This document shows positions 1-10,479 of a DNA stretch of 64,000 bases, piece by piece. The position numbers and the translations under genes are program-made. Below the pieces are notes generated by a model. The model worked only from the letters and a program-made list of their open reading frames with translations, was not told the origin of the DNA and searched no databases. Source of the DNA: Rana temporaria (taxonomy: Eukaryota; Chordata; Amphibia; Anura; Ranidae); NCBI RefSeq assembly GCF_905171775.1, contig NC_053491.1:299126252-299190251 (forward strand), read 5' to 3'. Each line of letters opens with the position of its first letter. Position 1 is the first letter of the stretch.

Positions 1-714
1 TTCAATGCCATCTATGGTATTTATTGCATCCATTATCGTTTGTTACACAATGTGAATTTGTTATATTCATTTTTGTTCTTATTCAAAAATTTCAATAAAA
101 TATTTGGAATCAAATATGTCAAATGATAGCCCAACTCCAGCCAACACATTTTAGGCAGTTATAGTAACAGTGTTTTTTTTTATTCTTTTGGGAAAAAGTT
201 ACCTACTATGTGAATAAAAAAAGTGAACATTGTAAGTGCCCGTGTCAGTGTTAAATGGTTTGACCCAAACCCTGTAAATGCCACCTTTGCTGAACAACTT
301 GGCCTGCTAAGGGAGGAGGGATAATAATGGATTCACTAGCAGAATCAATGTGTAATATAATTGAGTTACGGTTTCATGTGTATATTTTTAATTTTGCCCA
401 TATACTTTAACCTTTTTATTGAGAAATGGAAATAATTTGGTTGCTCAGAAGACTGAAAACCTATGCAATGGCACAGCAAGCATATGTAATGCTAATGCAC
501 ACTATTGATCACATGCAAAAAAAAATTAAAAATCCTTAAATGATCTCAAAAAGTTAAATCCGTCACATCACTAGCAAAATCTTGATATATTTAAATGCAA
601 GCATATTCAATGCTGTGAGAAAATTAGTACATCCAGCTATCCCTTATGCCAAAGAACAATTTTTCATGTAATGCAAACACTCATAAAAGACAAGTGTCTT
701 ATTTTGTATACTAC
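1..714. other. AT-rich non-coding flank, probable intron
   Basis: No credible reading frame or recognisable repeat was found here. The stretch is AT-rich. Because it lies directly downstream (gene sense, minus strand) of an exon that ends in a good donor site at 714/715, it is most simply the next intron of that gene. Confidence 0.5.
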
Positions 715-881
715 CTGAGGCATTGGCTGCGGTGGAGTAGGATATCGCTGAGTAGCAGTTGTTAAAGTTGGACCTCCTGGTGGAAAAGCGTTCTGGTACC
801 CTGGAGGTAGCGTCGGGTATGCATTCCTGGTGATTTTAGGATTCTGAGGCAGTGGAGGAGGCTGAGCTGGATGAACCATCC
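715..881 (-). CDS. Internal exon of a host gene, Pro-rich low-complexity protein (Sec24-like?)
   Basis: This is a 167-bp exon on the minus strand. The acceptor is a pyrimidine tract ending in TTTTCACAG just above 881, and the donor is CAG|GTAGTA just below 715. The open frame encodes about 56 residues rich in Pro, Tyr, Thr and Gln, including MVHPAQPPPLPQ, YPTLPPGYQ, FPPGGPT and RYPTPPQPMPQ. It enters in phase 1, matching the upstream exon at 9318-9398, and leaves in phase 0. This composition and the YPTLPPGYQN-type motif resemble the disordered N-terminal region of Sec24 cargo adaptors of the COPII coat, which bud vesicles from the ER. That is recognition from memory of a low-complexity region, so the family is uncertain; other Pro/Tyr-rich scaffold proteins remain possible. 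That it is a real exon is much better supported than its identity. Confidence 0.65.
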
Positions 882-912
882 CTGTGAAAAGGGGAAAAAA
901 AAAAAAAAAAAA

Positions 913-1290
913 TAGGATTTTTGTACTCACCGTAAAATCCTTTTCTCTGAAGTTCATGGACGGACACAGCACCTTTATTTTTGACAGTAGGGGTTATATG
1001 CCGTCTATCAGGAGAGGATTAGGTAGACATGTTAAACAGTTAAAAATATGGAACCACAGCAAGGCTGAACAGTAGCGTCCAGGGGGCGGTCCCTCTGGCT
1101 ATAACTCCTTACCCTGCATCTAGCAGCTCAGTTCGTCAAAAAGCAGTACAAACATAAGGAGGGGTGGGTGCTGTGTCCATCCATGAACTTCAGAGAAAAA
1201 GAATTTTACGGTGAGTACAAAAATCCTATTTTCTCTTTCGTTCATGGACGGACACAGCTCCTTTATTCTTGACAGTAGGGAGTGTCAAAA
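913..1290. repeat. DIRS copy 1 terminal inverted repeat plus internal complementary region
   Basis: The segment 913-990 is repeated in inverted form at about 1160-1230, and the 941-995 block recurs directly at 1230-1285. The outer block pairs with the far end of the element (6240-6420). This mix of terminal inverted repeats and an internal complementary region is characteristic of DIRS elements, where it templates circular cDNA formation. The same layout recurs at 53,826-54,210 in copy 4. Confidence 0.8.
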
Positions 1291-1365
1291 AAACGAGGGG
1301 TAGGAACAGCAAGCAAACAAACTTCCACCCAAAACAGTCAAAGCTCCTCAACGGAGGAGCTGTAA

Positions 1366-2340
1366 CCTTAAACAGCCGCATGCAAAACTTTGCAGCTGAA
1401 GCAAGCATCCGCAGACGCATGCACATCAACCTTGTAAAACTTAGTGAAAGTGTAAACGGACGACCAGGTTGCTGCCTTACACACCTGCGAGACAGACGCT
1501 TGATGTCGGAAGGCCCAGGAGGCAGGGAAGGGAGGTGCCTGCCATTTTAGGGCATAAGTTTGAATCGCGTTCTGTCTGATCCACCGAGAAATGGTGGCCG
1601 ACGAGACCGCCAGGCCTTTCTTTGGACCAGTCACCGATACAAACAGTGAGTCTGACCTCCGTAGCAGACATATACACCCGCAAAGCCCGGACCACATCCA
1701 AGGAATTCAAAGCAACCTCTTTGGGGTGCGACGGCCGAGGACACAAGGATGGAAGCACAATGTCCTCATTTAGATAAAAAGCCGAAAACAACCTTCGGAA
1801 GAAACGAAGGCTGCGGGCGTTGCACCGCCTTATCCTTGTGGAGGATCAAGTAGGGAGAGACTTGCAAGACAAGGCAGCCAGCTCAGAAACCCGCCTGACT
1901 GATGTAATAGCCACCAGAAAGGCTACTTCCAGAGAGCCTCAAAAAGGGGAATCTCTGATGTTCTCAAAAGGAGGTTTCTGAAGTACCAAGAGCACCAGAT
2001 TCAAATCCCACGGAGGTAGTGGTGGACGAACTGGAGGGGCCACATGTCGAACCCCCTAGCACAAACGTACTCACCAGTGGAGTGGATGAGCCGCCAAGGG
2101 TCATTGAAAGAAAACAGCTAAGGCTGAAATCTGCCCCTTAATGGTGCTTAGGGCAAGTTTTGATCCACTCCACGCTGTAAAAACAGCAGGATCCTGGAAA
2201 CCGAATATGTCCATGAATGCCACTCCATCTCCTCGCACATAGAGATGTATGCCTTCCACGTGCGATGATATATATTCCAATAAGATTACTTCTGTGCCCT
2301 CAGCATGGTAGAAACTACCGAGTCCGACAGGCCTCATTCC
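1366..2340 (-). pseudogene. DIRS copy 1 tyrosine recombinase, fragmented, HxxR box deleted
   Basis: The fragments match the other recombinases in this window: RPSHPKEVALNSLDVVRALR, SDSLFVSVTGPKKGLAVSSA, SRWIRQNAIQTYALK, then ASWAFRHQASVSQVCKAATW and FTKFYKVDV, which carries the presumed nucleophilic tyrosine. Compared with copies 2, 3 and 4, the stretch containing the catalytic H-[ST]-T-R motif is missing: APPF is joined almost directly to ASWAF. Several frameshifts also break the gene. The N-terminal SAM-like half lies near 2101-2340. The enzyme would have integrated the circular DIRS cDNA; this copy must be inactive. Confidence 0.8.
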
Positions 2341-3950
2341 CTTAGTACCCGATTTTCAACAGCCATGCCAAAAGCCAGCGACTGTAAGCAGGATGAAGTA
2401 TAGGACCTTGCGACAGAAGGCAATCTCGCATTGGCAGTCGCCAAGAAGCAGCAGCCACCAGGCGTACGAGGTCGGCATACCAGGGACGCCGAGGCCAATC
2501 TGGGCCAATTAGAATCACTGTAATTTCCTTGGTCTCCACTCTGCGGAGCAGACGAGGAAGACGTTTTAGCGAGGGAATAGGCATAGATCAGCCGATACTG
2601 TCCCCACGGAGCCAACGCGTCTGGCGCGTCCACCCAGGGATCTTTGGATCTGGCCACAAACCTCAACACCTTCCGATTGAGTCGAGAAGCCAGGAAATCC
2701 ACATCTGGAGTGCCCCATCTCCTGGAAAGGAGTCGAAACACATCCGGGTGTAGCGACCATTCTCCTTGGTCCAGCATCTGGTAACTTAGGTAATCTGCCT
2801 GCCCGTTTTCTATGCCTGCAATGTATACGGCCGACAGAGCCGGCACGCTCCACTCTGCCCACCGCAGGATGCAAGCGACCTCCAATGCTGCAGCCGAGCT
2901 TCGTGTTCCTCCTTGATGGTTGACATACGCCACCGCCGTGGCATTGTCCGACTGGATCCTGACTGGACATCCCTGCAGCTTTTGTGACCATGTGGAGAGG
3001 CACTGCCTGATTGCCTGAAGTTCCAGCACATTGATTGGCAGGCGGGATTCGTCCAGCGACCCCGTGTCGACTGTACGCCCCAAAAGGTCAGGCTGGCGTC
3101 CGTTGTGATCACCATCCAGTGAAAGGGAAAGAACGAATTCCCGGACTGAAGGGCAGGAGACTTCAGCCACCATACCAGGGAAGCCCTGACTACCTGGCTC
3201 ACCCCGATTTGACAATCCAGAGACCACAGAGTTTTGTCCCATTTGGACAGGTCCTCTTTTTGCAAGAATCGAGTGAGGAATTGAGCATATGGTACCGCCT
3301 CAAAAAGGTGGCTACCATGAGACCCAGGACTTGCATGCAAAAGTACAGCGATGACCACCTGCGGGATGTCAACAGCTTCACCGCAGTCTGAAGAGTCCGC
3401 AACTTTTCCAAAGGGAGAAAAACCCTTGCCTCAGAGGAGTCCAGGATCAAGCCCAGGTACTCCAGGCGCTGAGTCGGCGCCAACACCGACTTCTGGAGGT
3501 TCAGTACCCAACCAAACACTTGAAGAGTCTGACTGAAGACCGCCACTTCCTCCTCTAATTCTGAGTCTGAAGCTGCTCTCGGAAGAAAGTCGTCCATGCA
3601 GCCCACTAAAGCGATTCCTCTCAGTCTCAGCAGAGACAGAATCGGGGCGAGCACCTTGGTGAAAACCCTTGGTGCCGACGCCAGGCCAAAAAGAAGAGCC
3701 ACAAATTGGTAGTAATCCCCGACTGCAAATTTGCAGAAAGTTTTGATGCCCGACTTGCATGAGGACATGCAAGTATGGGTCCTTGATGTCCAAGGATGCC
3801 AGAAAATCCCTGGATAGAGAGAAGCAACCACAGAGCGAACTGACTCCATTCTGAACCTTCCTACTTTTACAAAGGTTTTGAGGGCCTTGAGATCCAGAAT
3901 CGGACGGACCCTGTCCTTTTTTTGGGACTACAAACAGATTGGAGTAGAAT
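2334..3950 (-). pseudogene. DIRS copy 1 reverse transcriptase and RNase H
   Basis: Reverse transcriptase hallmarks on the minus strand include a VPKKDGVRPILDLK-like start near 3.93 kb (damaged by extra bases), YQFVALLFGLASAPRVFTK, and the active-site motif as CMDDFL rather than the usual YLDDLL of this family. These are followed by LQRLEYLGLILDSSEARVF. The RNase H domain follows, with TDASLTFWGVQ, LPINVLELQAIRQCL, IQSDNATAVAYVNHQGGT and ENGQADYLS. Together they copy the RNA and remove the template strand. Frame changes near 3.2 kb and others break the polyprotein. Confidence 0.85.
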
Positions 3951-4214
3951 CCCTGAAACCTTTCCCGGCACAGGCACTATTACCCCCCCCGCCTCAGCAG
4001 GTCCTGTACTGCCCCAAACAGGGCGTTCCGACGAGCCAGAAGAAGATAGGGGTTTGAGGGAAAAAAAAAAAAATCTGTTTGGTGGACAATAAAGAAACTA
4101 TCTTCTACCCTGATAAAACCACTTCGCAAACCCACTGAAGGTGGAAGGTCCATCGAGCTGCAAACTCGCAAAGGCGACCCCCCCCACCCGAAAGTCAGGC
4201 AGGGGCAAACCTTC

Positions 4215-5900
4215 ATGCTGTCGCAAATGTGTTTGCAGGCTTGCGAACCCAGGGACGCTTCTGTCCCTCAGCTGGCCCCTTGTCGGCCTAGGAACGATTA
4301 CCTGCGGGCCCGGACTGACGAAAAAGACGCTTCTGGGCGGAAAAGGAGGGCCCTGGCCTACGGCGTGGCTTCTTACCTTTTCTGGATTGTGGGAGCAGCG
4401 TGCTCTTACCCCAGTGGTATTTTTAATAATGTCATTAAGCGAGGCTTCGACCAGACTTTTTTGAAGTCTGGTCGGCGGACCAACATTTCAGCCAAATCAG
4501 GCAACGGAGCACCACAGCAGATACTGAGGCTCTGGAAAGAAAGGGAGCTGTATTTAAGGCCACATCGCAGACATACTTAAGGCCATGCACCAACTGGTCA
4601 GCCAGTTCCACGCAGATCAGGCATGCCTGTTGCTTTTCCAACTCACGGTGCAACAACTTTGCCCATTCTGTAAGTGTCTGTGACACTAGAGCCGTGGCCA
4701 ACACTGGCCGCAATGCTGACCCTAGCACCGTGAACATGGGCCGGGTCACCGCCTCAGCCCCCCTCCTATCTGCAGGGTCCTTAAAGGCAGGGGTCCCCTC
4801 TACCGGAATCGTGGTTTTCTTGTTTAACCTGGATACCAGGGGGTCCACAATCAGGGGAGATGTCCATTTTTTCAGGAGACTCTCCTCAAAAGGGGTAACG
4901 GACCGCCATGTGTTTTGGGACCGAAAAGGCCCTCTGCGGTCATTCCCATTATTTGTATATAAACTTGTCAAAATAAGTTAGGTAGGGAAACACCTTAGCA
5001 GTGTGGGCCGGCATGTGGGACCCAAAAGGGACCAACACCTCAGTAGATGCCCTGCCGTATCCTCCCGTTTGAGGGTCTCCTGCGCTGCGGTGATAAGTGC
5101 TCCAACAAGCGCCTTTTCCTGCGCCGACCCGGACACGGAGTCCTCCTCACTGTCTGAATGGTCCTGGTCCGCATCCTCTGACACGTCAGAACAGGGGCCA
5201 TGTGCCACAGCAGGGCCCCGAGTCTGAATCAGAGCTTTCCCCAGAAGATGGTGGTGGAAAGGGTGCACTTTGTATCCCCCTTGCGCCCACCCTGGCAACA
5301 AAGGATTCCAGGACCGCCGACAAAGCGTCCACAGGCACCACAGGTGCAGGGGCACCGGTTGCTACCACAGGAATGTCTGGGGAAGAAAACGCCAGCTTCT
5401 GACGCCATGCTGACCCACACTCGCCTGACAGCCACTTAGGGACTAAAGGCAAGGTATACAAAAGGTCCACCCCTCCTAGCTGCTTACAGACCGAGGGGCC
5501 CCCCCAGAGGACTCGCCACCCTGACCCAGGTACTGCTTAGCGCCGTGTTCCACTCTGTCTCTTGCACTGTCTGTGCCTGAGGTATTCTCCTGCGTCGGAG
5601 GTGTTCTGTGCTGTTCGTGCCGTTCAGAAAGAAATATTTCAGCACTAGAGCCAAAACCAAGCTAGGGCTACAAGAAAATGGCCACCGGCTCATTCAAAAT
5701 GGCCGCTGATCGTCCTTGAGGTAAACGAAATAGCCGCGAACACGATGGGCCTCCGTGCGGAGGCCCCCCACATGGCAGGCCAGGCAACAACCCACAACTG
5801 AGAGCGGACCCCGGACACCCAGCGCAGCCCTCAGTCAGGACCCGGAGCCCCCCAGTCAGGTACACAGCAGGCCCAGCCTACCGATGCATGGGGAGGAGGG
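4215..5900 (-). pseudogene. DIRS copy 1 gag-like ORF, decayed
   Basis: The longest piece (4435-4971) contains KKTTIPVEGTPAFKD, LVSQTLTEWAKLLHRELE, ADQLVHGLKYVCDVAL and RASVSAVVLRCLIWLKCWSAD. The last block recurs almost unchanged at 36.54-36.73 kb and 56.3-56.6 kb. Upstream (4978-5355) an acidic stretch (DSDSEEDS-like) precedes it. This is the structural or nucleic-acid-binding first ORF of DIRS elements. It is assigned by position and by repetition among the copies here; gag-like proteins are too divergent to identify by motif. Confidence 0.65.
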
Positions 5901-6234
5901 AAGGGGAAGGGAGAGAGGAAAGAGAGAGAGACCCCCTAATCAACCTTCGGACAGCAGTAGCCCGGTCATATGTGTGCCCCGGAGCATATAGCTCACCAGC
6001 CACCCCTGGAGCAATGGGGTATGTAGTGGCCGACCCAGCACGTAGCTAAAGGTTTGCTCACGCTCGATGGCCGGACTGGGGAGACTACAAGGAGCTATAT
6101 TATCCAGCCTGTCACCCAGCCGGCAGTTGATAGTAGATCACAGGATCAAAAAAGTAGAAAAGGGTCAAAAATCTCCAGGACCAATGGTCCCACCCGGGAG
6201 CCAGGTGCTTCTCCTATACTAGGCAGAAAAAAAC

Positions 6235-6420
6235 TGACATGAGCTTCTAGATGCAGGGTGAGGGGTTATTGCCAGAGGCACTGCCCCCTGGGCGGTACTG
6301 TTTAGCCTTGCTGTGGTTACATGTTTTTAACATGTCTGCCTAGTCCTCTCCTGATAGACAGCATATAACCTACTGTCAAGAATAAAGGAGCTGTGTCCAT
6401 CCATGAACAAATGAGAAAAC
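6235..6420. repeat. DIRS copy 1 right terminal inverted repeat
   Basis: The reverse complement of this block aligns with 941-1130 over about 180 bp with scattered mismatches. It includes the GGACACAGCTCCTTTATTC segment and the TCAGGAGAGGACTAGGCAGA segment. It defines the 5' end of the minus-strand DIRS element. Confidence 0.8.
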
Positions 6421-6520
6421 AATTATTCCAATAAAAACAGACAATTTAACAAGCAGGGCACAGCTGAAGGTCTTGCACCAATAGTTTACAATAGTTGAAG
6501 GCTGGCAAGTCACCATCACT

Positions 6521-6523
<3 letters not shown>

Positions 6524-6575
<52 letters not shown>

Positions 6576-6655
6576 AGAGAAAGAGAAAGAGAAAGAGAAA
6601 GAGAAAGAGAAAGAGAAAGAGAAAGAGAAAGAGAAAGAGAAAGAGAGAGAGAGGA
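6524..6655. repeat. Compound (GA)n and (GAAA/GAGAAA)n microsatellite
   Basis: A pure purine tract of about 130 bp passes from GA dinucleotides into GAGAAA hexamers and back to GA. It lies about 100 bp from the end of the DIRS element. Long polypurine tracts like this can form triplex DNA. Confidence 0.95.
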
Positions 6656-6730
6656 AATCAGAAACTAGGACAGACATTTTTTTTTTTTACATTAAGTTTT
6701 TACACTTGTCAGAAAAAAACCCAGTGGCGA

Positions 6731-7525
6731 TTAACCACCTCAATACAGGGGCACTTAACTCCCTTCCTGACCAAGCCATTTTTCAGCTTCCAGCGCTGTC
6801 ACACCTTTAAAGACAATTGCACGGTCATGCTATACTGTAACCATGTTAAACTGTTATTTTCTTCACACACACAGATTTATTTTTGTGGTATTTAATCACT
6901 GCTGGGTTTTTTATTTTCTACAACATTTTTGAAAAAAAAAAAAAAAAAGTTTTCGTTTTCATCAGTAAATTTTGTAAACAAGTATTTTTTCTCCTTCACT
7001 GATGAGGAGGCACCAATATGCCGTACTTATGGGCACTGATGGACATTGACGGATGGCACTGACAGCCAGCATCGACTGGCATCACTAATTGGTACTGATT
7101 GGTGGCATTTGTGGGCATCAATTGGTGGCACTGGTGGCGCTATTTTAATCAGGGCACTGATTAGTGCCCTGATTAAGTCGCTGATTGTCTCTCTTCATCA
7201 CACTGTCAGTGTGAGGCGAGGAGCACAGATTACCTGGATCTCCGTGTTTACATGTGACCGGCTGTGATTGGACACAGCCGATCACATTGTTAAAGAGCCG
7301 CGGCTCTTTACAGAGATCGCTGTTGTGCTGTGTCCTAGCAACACAGCACGACCATGTTCACCGCACTGCGGGGGGCGTGCAAGGGCAGCCGTTCTGGGAC
7401 GACGTCATCCCAAAACAAGAGCCGCACCGCAGCTCCGTCGCATGACGGTGGGTGCGACAGCGCTAAAAGCTGAAAATTGGCCTGGGCAGGAAGGGGGTAA
7501 AAGTGCCCGGTATTGAAGCAGTTAA
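6731..7525. mobile_element. TTAA-flanked palindromic MITE 1
   Basis: It begins TTAACCACCT and ends with a degenerate inverse (AGCAGTTAA). It shares internal blocks with the elements at 12,745, 13,730 and 26,239, such as the CAATTGC...GCGACAG type segments and the 'cctgggcaggaagg' tail. TTAA ends suggest mobilisation by a piggyBac-type transposase. No transposase is encoded. A short GGCACTGAT-type tandem repeat lies inside at about 7030-7180. Confidence 0.7.
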
Positions 7526-8319
7526 AGAGGTGGTCTGCCCACCCCTGCAAAAATTAGAAGCCAGCAGCTACACATACTGCAGCTGCTGAAATTCCACTTT
7601 TGGGTGGAACTCTGCTTTAAACTCCCAAGGCTAGTAGAGTGCAATATGCATTTGTAGAGCATGAATGTGCAGTACAGTCATTTATAAACATGCAATAGCT
7701 TTTTTTCGTGTTTTTTTTATTTTTTTTATCTTGAGCAGCGATATGGCTGTGGTAAGGCCATATCACAACTTTATGAATCGGGCCCTTAGTAGCCAATAAG
7801 TGCCCTCTAGTTAAAATGGTAGATAGAGGGCTTGGTCTGAAAAGTCACGCAAGACTGGCTTCTAGTAGAACAAATTTAGAAAAGGCAGAGTGCTTTCTAG
7901 CTAGCCAAGATAGTATGCAACTTGTGGTGCCTCCCAACATGGCTGTTAAAAACTAGGAAACTATTGTGGCACAAGCGTGGTTAGTGTAGTATTGTGTTTT
8001 TAATCACAGAAGTTGTGTCCGATAAATGGTGAAGCACCCAATCAAATTGGCACCACATCCCAATAAGGTAGTATGTCAAGTAGAAAGGGAAAAAAGACTC
8101 AATGCGGACAGGTGATTACCTATGCGCATGCCCAGGGAGCACTGAAATGCCAAGCAACTACAACACCCAGGGTGCCGTGCGGTGGCAAGGGGCCGATCGG
8201 AGCACCAGCTCCAACAGGAGATAGCGATCAGCACGAGATCCTCCCAAAACCACCCACGGCACAAATGGGGTGGAGAAAGATGGTAATACACTGAAGGTGG
8301 ATTAGACAGTAAAAAGGAT
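7526..8319. other. Intronic DNA without recognised genes
   Basis: No credible reading frame was seen. Near 7580-7620 there is a repeat end of the type 'ggaactctgctttaa', similar to 12,430-12,470 and 55,310-55,327. The rest was not recognised. Confidence 0.4.
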
Positions 8320-9190
8320 GCAGATTCGATGGAGGACACTATTTAACCGGCCACACTGGCTCTTTCTACGCCAGAGCTGGAGGGCCAGACTATGCTCCCG
8401 TTTTTCAATTTATTGGCAAGCTTATTTTCACCCCGTTATACCGGCTTTGTTTTCACCACTCTGCTCGAATACAAATACAGCCCCTGCATTTTTCATCTTA
8501 ATGCTTTGAATGGTTGCGCTAGTTAATATCTCTAACTTGACATAGTTTATATGCCTCATTGTATATTTATATAGACACATTTGTCCTCAGATTTTTTTCT
8601 AAAACTGGCAACTCCCATTAAGTATTTTTAAATTTATACGGTCTCTCATTTATGACCCACTAGCTAGGTGGGACCAATTCACTAATTTTCCTTCTAAACA
8701 TTCACAATGAAACAAAAATATTTAATTGTTTTTTCACCCTGTTCCACTTTGTATTTTAGACTGACACCCTGCCAATAGCGTTTGGCGGGCTGTCTCTAAA
8801 TCACCTTCTGCCCTGTGTATTGCTCCTATTGCTTTTAAAGTACAGTAAGTAAAACTTATTTTTGCCGTGTTCCACAGTCCACAGCGTGCTCTTTTTTTCT
8901 GTGTTTACTAGTAACACAGATTTTTTTCTCATGATTACCCGGTTTCTTTTGTCTCCCATCTTTGTACAGTTACACTTGATGGCATTGATTTCTCTTGCAC
9001 ATTCCCTGAAGCAGCATCATAGTGAAACATGTTGGGATAATGTGCATGTATCTTGCTTTTAACCTCATCTGCTTTTTGTGACCACCATTTTAAAACAGAA
9101 TCACCGCCTATTTTTCTTGTCTATTGTTTCATGAAAATCCTTTTAAATTAAAAATGCTATTAAAACTTTTTATATTATGTACTCTCATCA
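8320..9190 (+). mobile_element. Probable non-autonomous retroelement carrying a hammerhead-like motif (element V)
   Basis: The stretch between the upstream non-repetitive DNA and the host exon has the layout of elements X, Y and Z in this window: a TATTTAA-containing segment near 8340, then non-coding sequence, the hammerhead-like fold (8997-9045), and an AT-rich 3' part. The boundaries are guesses and no target-site duplication was found. No protein is encoded. Confidence 0.35.
8997..9045 (+). ncRNA. Hammerhead-ribozyme-like motif V
   Basis: Read 5' to 3': a stem I strand GCACATTCC, core CTGAAGC (consensus CUGANGA, one mismatch at the last base), a weak 2-bp stem II (GC..GT), GAA, a palindromic minimal stem III ACATGT, the cleavage-type base T, then GGGATAATGTGC. 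The last block can pair with the first strand (7 + 2 bp around a bulge). The order and spacing match a type I hammerhead with the very short stem III reported for Penelope-like elements. Activity is doubtful because of the core mismatch and weak stem II. Confidence 0.45.
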
Positions 9191-9317
9191 TTACTTGACT
9201 ACATTGCACCGTTAAAATCCATTTTTCCTTTACATTGTGTTTTTAATATTTGAAATGGCTGACAAGCTAGTGTTATTTGATTCAAGCAGTCTGACAACAC
9301 AAAATTTGAGCGCTTAC

Positions 9318-9398
9318 CCATGTATCCGCCACCTTCTATGGTATCGTAGCTGTTTTGAACCAAACTGCTGTCGTTGGTTGGGAGCTGAGAAGCAGGAC
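9318..9398 (-). CDS. Internal exon of the host gene (Sec24-like?), 81 bp
   Basis: On the minus strand, an acceptor (T-rich tract ending TTCCAAG) precedes 9398 and a donor GGTAAGCG follows 9318. The 81-bp exon is phase 1 at both ends, so it could be skipped without shifting the frame. It encodes PASQLPTNDSSLVQNSYD followed by TIEGGGYM, and its last G combines with GG of the exon at 715-881 to give a Gly codon. The phase match between two exons 8.4 kb apart, both with good splice sites, strongly supports one gene read right to left. Gene identity is as uncertain as for its partner exon. Confidence 0.65.
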
Positions 9399-9929
9399 CT
9401 TGGAAAAAAAAAAAAAAAAAAAACACATTGAAGTTTGACATGGCTAGTTTTGAATTGAGGAACAAAAAAAAAAAAAAAGTCAGATGGTAATCAAGACCAT
9501 ACATGGCCATTTTGATACCTTTTCACAAGCTTTTATTAAAGTTGGAAAAGAAAAACGAACCACAACCCTCCGGTTTTTTAATTGATGTTCTATATAAATT
9601 AAATTTGGTTGCTCAAAATTGGGAAACAACTGAACCAGTGGGTAGAGATTTCTATGGTTACTCCAGTTACATACAATTGTATTTTCAATCAGAAGCTAGT
9701 GCGTAGCTTTCACAACTGCTAGGTGTATTGCGTGCATATGGACAGGAAGGGAAAATATATATTATTTTTTTTACTTACCAAAAAGTTTTTTGTGCCATGT
9801 TTTGCAGAAGTTAGGAGTTCCACCCTCTTTTTTAACTTTATAGAATCCTATTTGATACTGGCCCCTTAAATATATTTGGCATGTTTAAAAAAAAAAAAAA
9901 ACTCACAGTGTTATCCCGAATCGTTTATA
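9399..9929. other. Intron-like AT-rich DNA
   Basis: No gene or clear repeat was seen apart from A and T homopolymers. It would be the upstream intron of the minus-strand gene. Confidence 0.4.
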
Positions 9930-10230
9930 TCTCCCGCCGCGGCGGCAGCTGCCTCGCCGCGTTTTCCAGCGCTGCTATGCCTCCTGGGAGATGTTTATCA
10001 TCAATCCCAGGAGACAAGGTTGCTGGCCTGAAGTATCGCGAGATTCGCGGGCGGGCGGAGGCGGAGACATGGTAATATCGAGCGAGCGGAGGCATGTTAA
10101 TATCAAGGGAGCGGGCGGAGACATGTTTATCTCGAGGGAGCGGACGGACGGGCGGAGGCGGGGACATGGTAATCTCGAGCGGGCGGAGGCGGAGAGATGG
10201 TTAACAGCCCCGCCCACCGCACTAATTATG
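9930..10230. repeat. CpG-rich degenerate tandem repeat
   Basis: About five degenerate units of roughly 32-35 bp contain GCGGGCGGAGGCGGAGACAT followed by 'ggtaatatcgag'. GC and CpG density rise sharply compared with the flanks. It could be mistaken for a promoter CpG island, but the tandem structure argues for a minisatellite. Confidence 0.7.
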
Positions 10231-10479
10231 TAATCGGCAGGGGGGGACGAGGAGTGTTGGTGGGAGATAGCAAGCACTGCGCTATCATATACGCTGCCAC
10301 TGCACCCAGCAAACGCAGCCACTTTGCCATCAAACTGCTGCCTCACTACAATGAAAGTTTGAGTAAAAAAAACTGCTGCCTTACTGTGCCATCAAACACT
10401 GCCTCACTGTGCCCGTCAAACGCATCCACTGTGCCAAACGCTGCCCAACGCTGTCTCACTGTGCCAGTAAAACGCATCC

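Larger units (their letters stand above)
913..6420 (-). mobile_element. DIRS-type tyrosine-recombinase retrotransposon, copy 1 (nearly complete, decayed)
   Basis: Read on the minus strand the element runs gag-like region (about 5.9-4.2 kb), reverse transcriptase plus RNase H (about 3.95-2.55 kb) and tyrosine recombinase (about 2.4-1.37 kb), the DIRS order. Its ends are inverted repeats: 941-1130 matches the reverse complement of about 6235-6419, both containing the GGACACAGC block. There is no target-site duplication, as expected for recombinase-mediated insertion. A left terminal extension (913-1230) folds back on itself. Reading frames are broken by many stops and shifts. No methyltransferase domain, present in some vertebrate DIRS, was recognised. 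It sits in the intron between the two host exons. Confidence 0.9.

Noticed and set aside
884..1075. Short plus-strand reading frame overlapping the exon/DIRS junction
   Set aside because: It lies in poly-A and terminal-repeat sequence and has no protein features.
9930..10230. CpG-island promoter of the host gene
   Set aside because: The CpG richness is explained by degenerate tandem units; no first exon or start codon context was identified.
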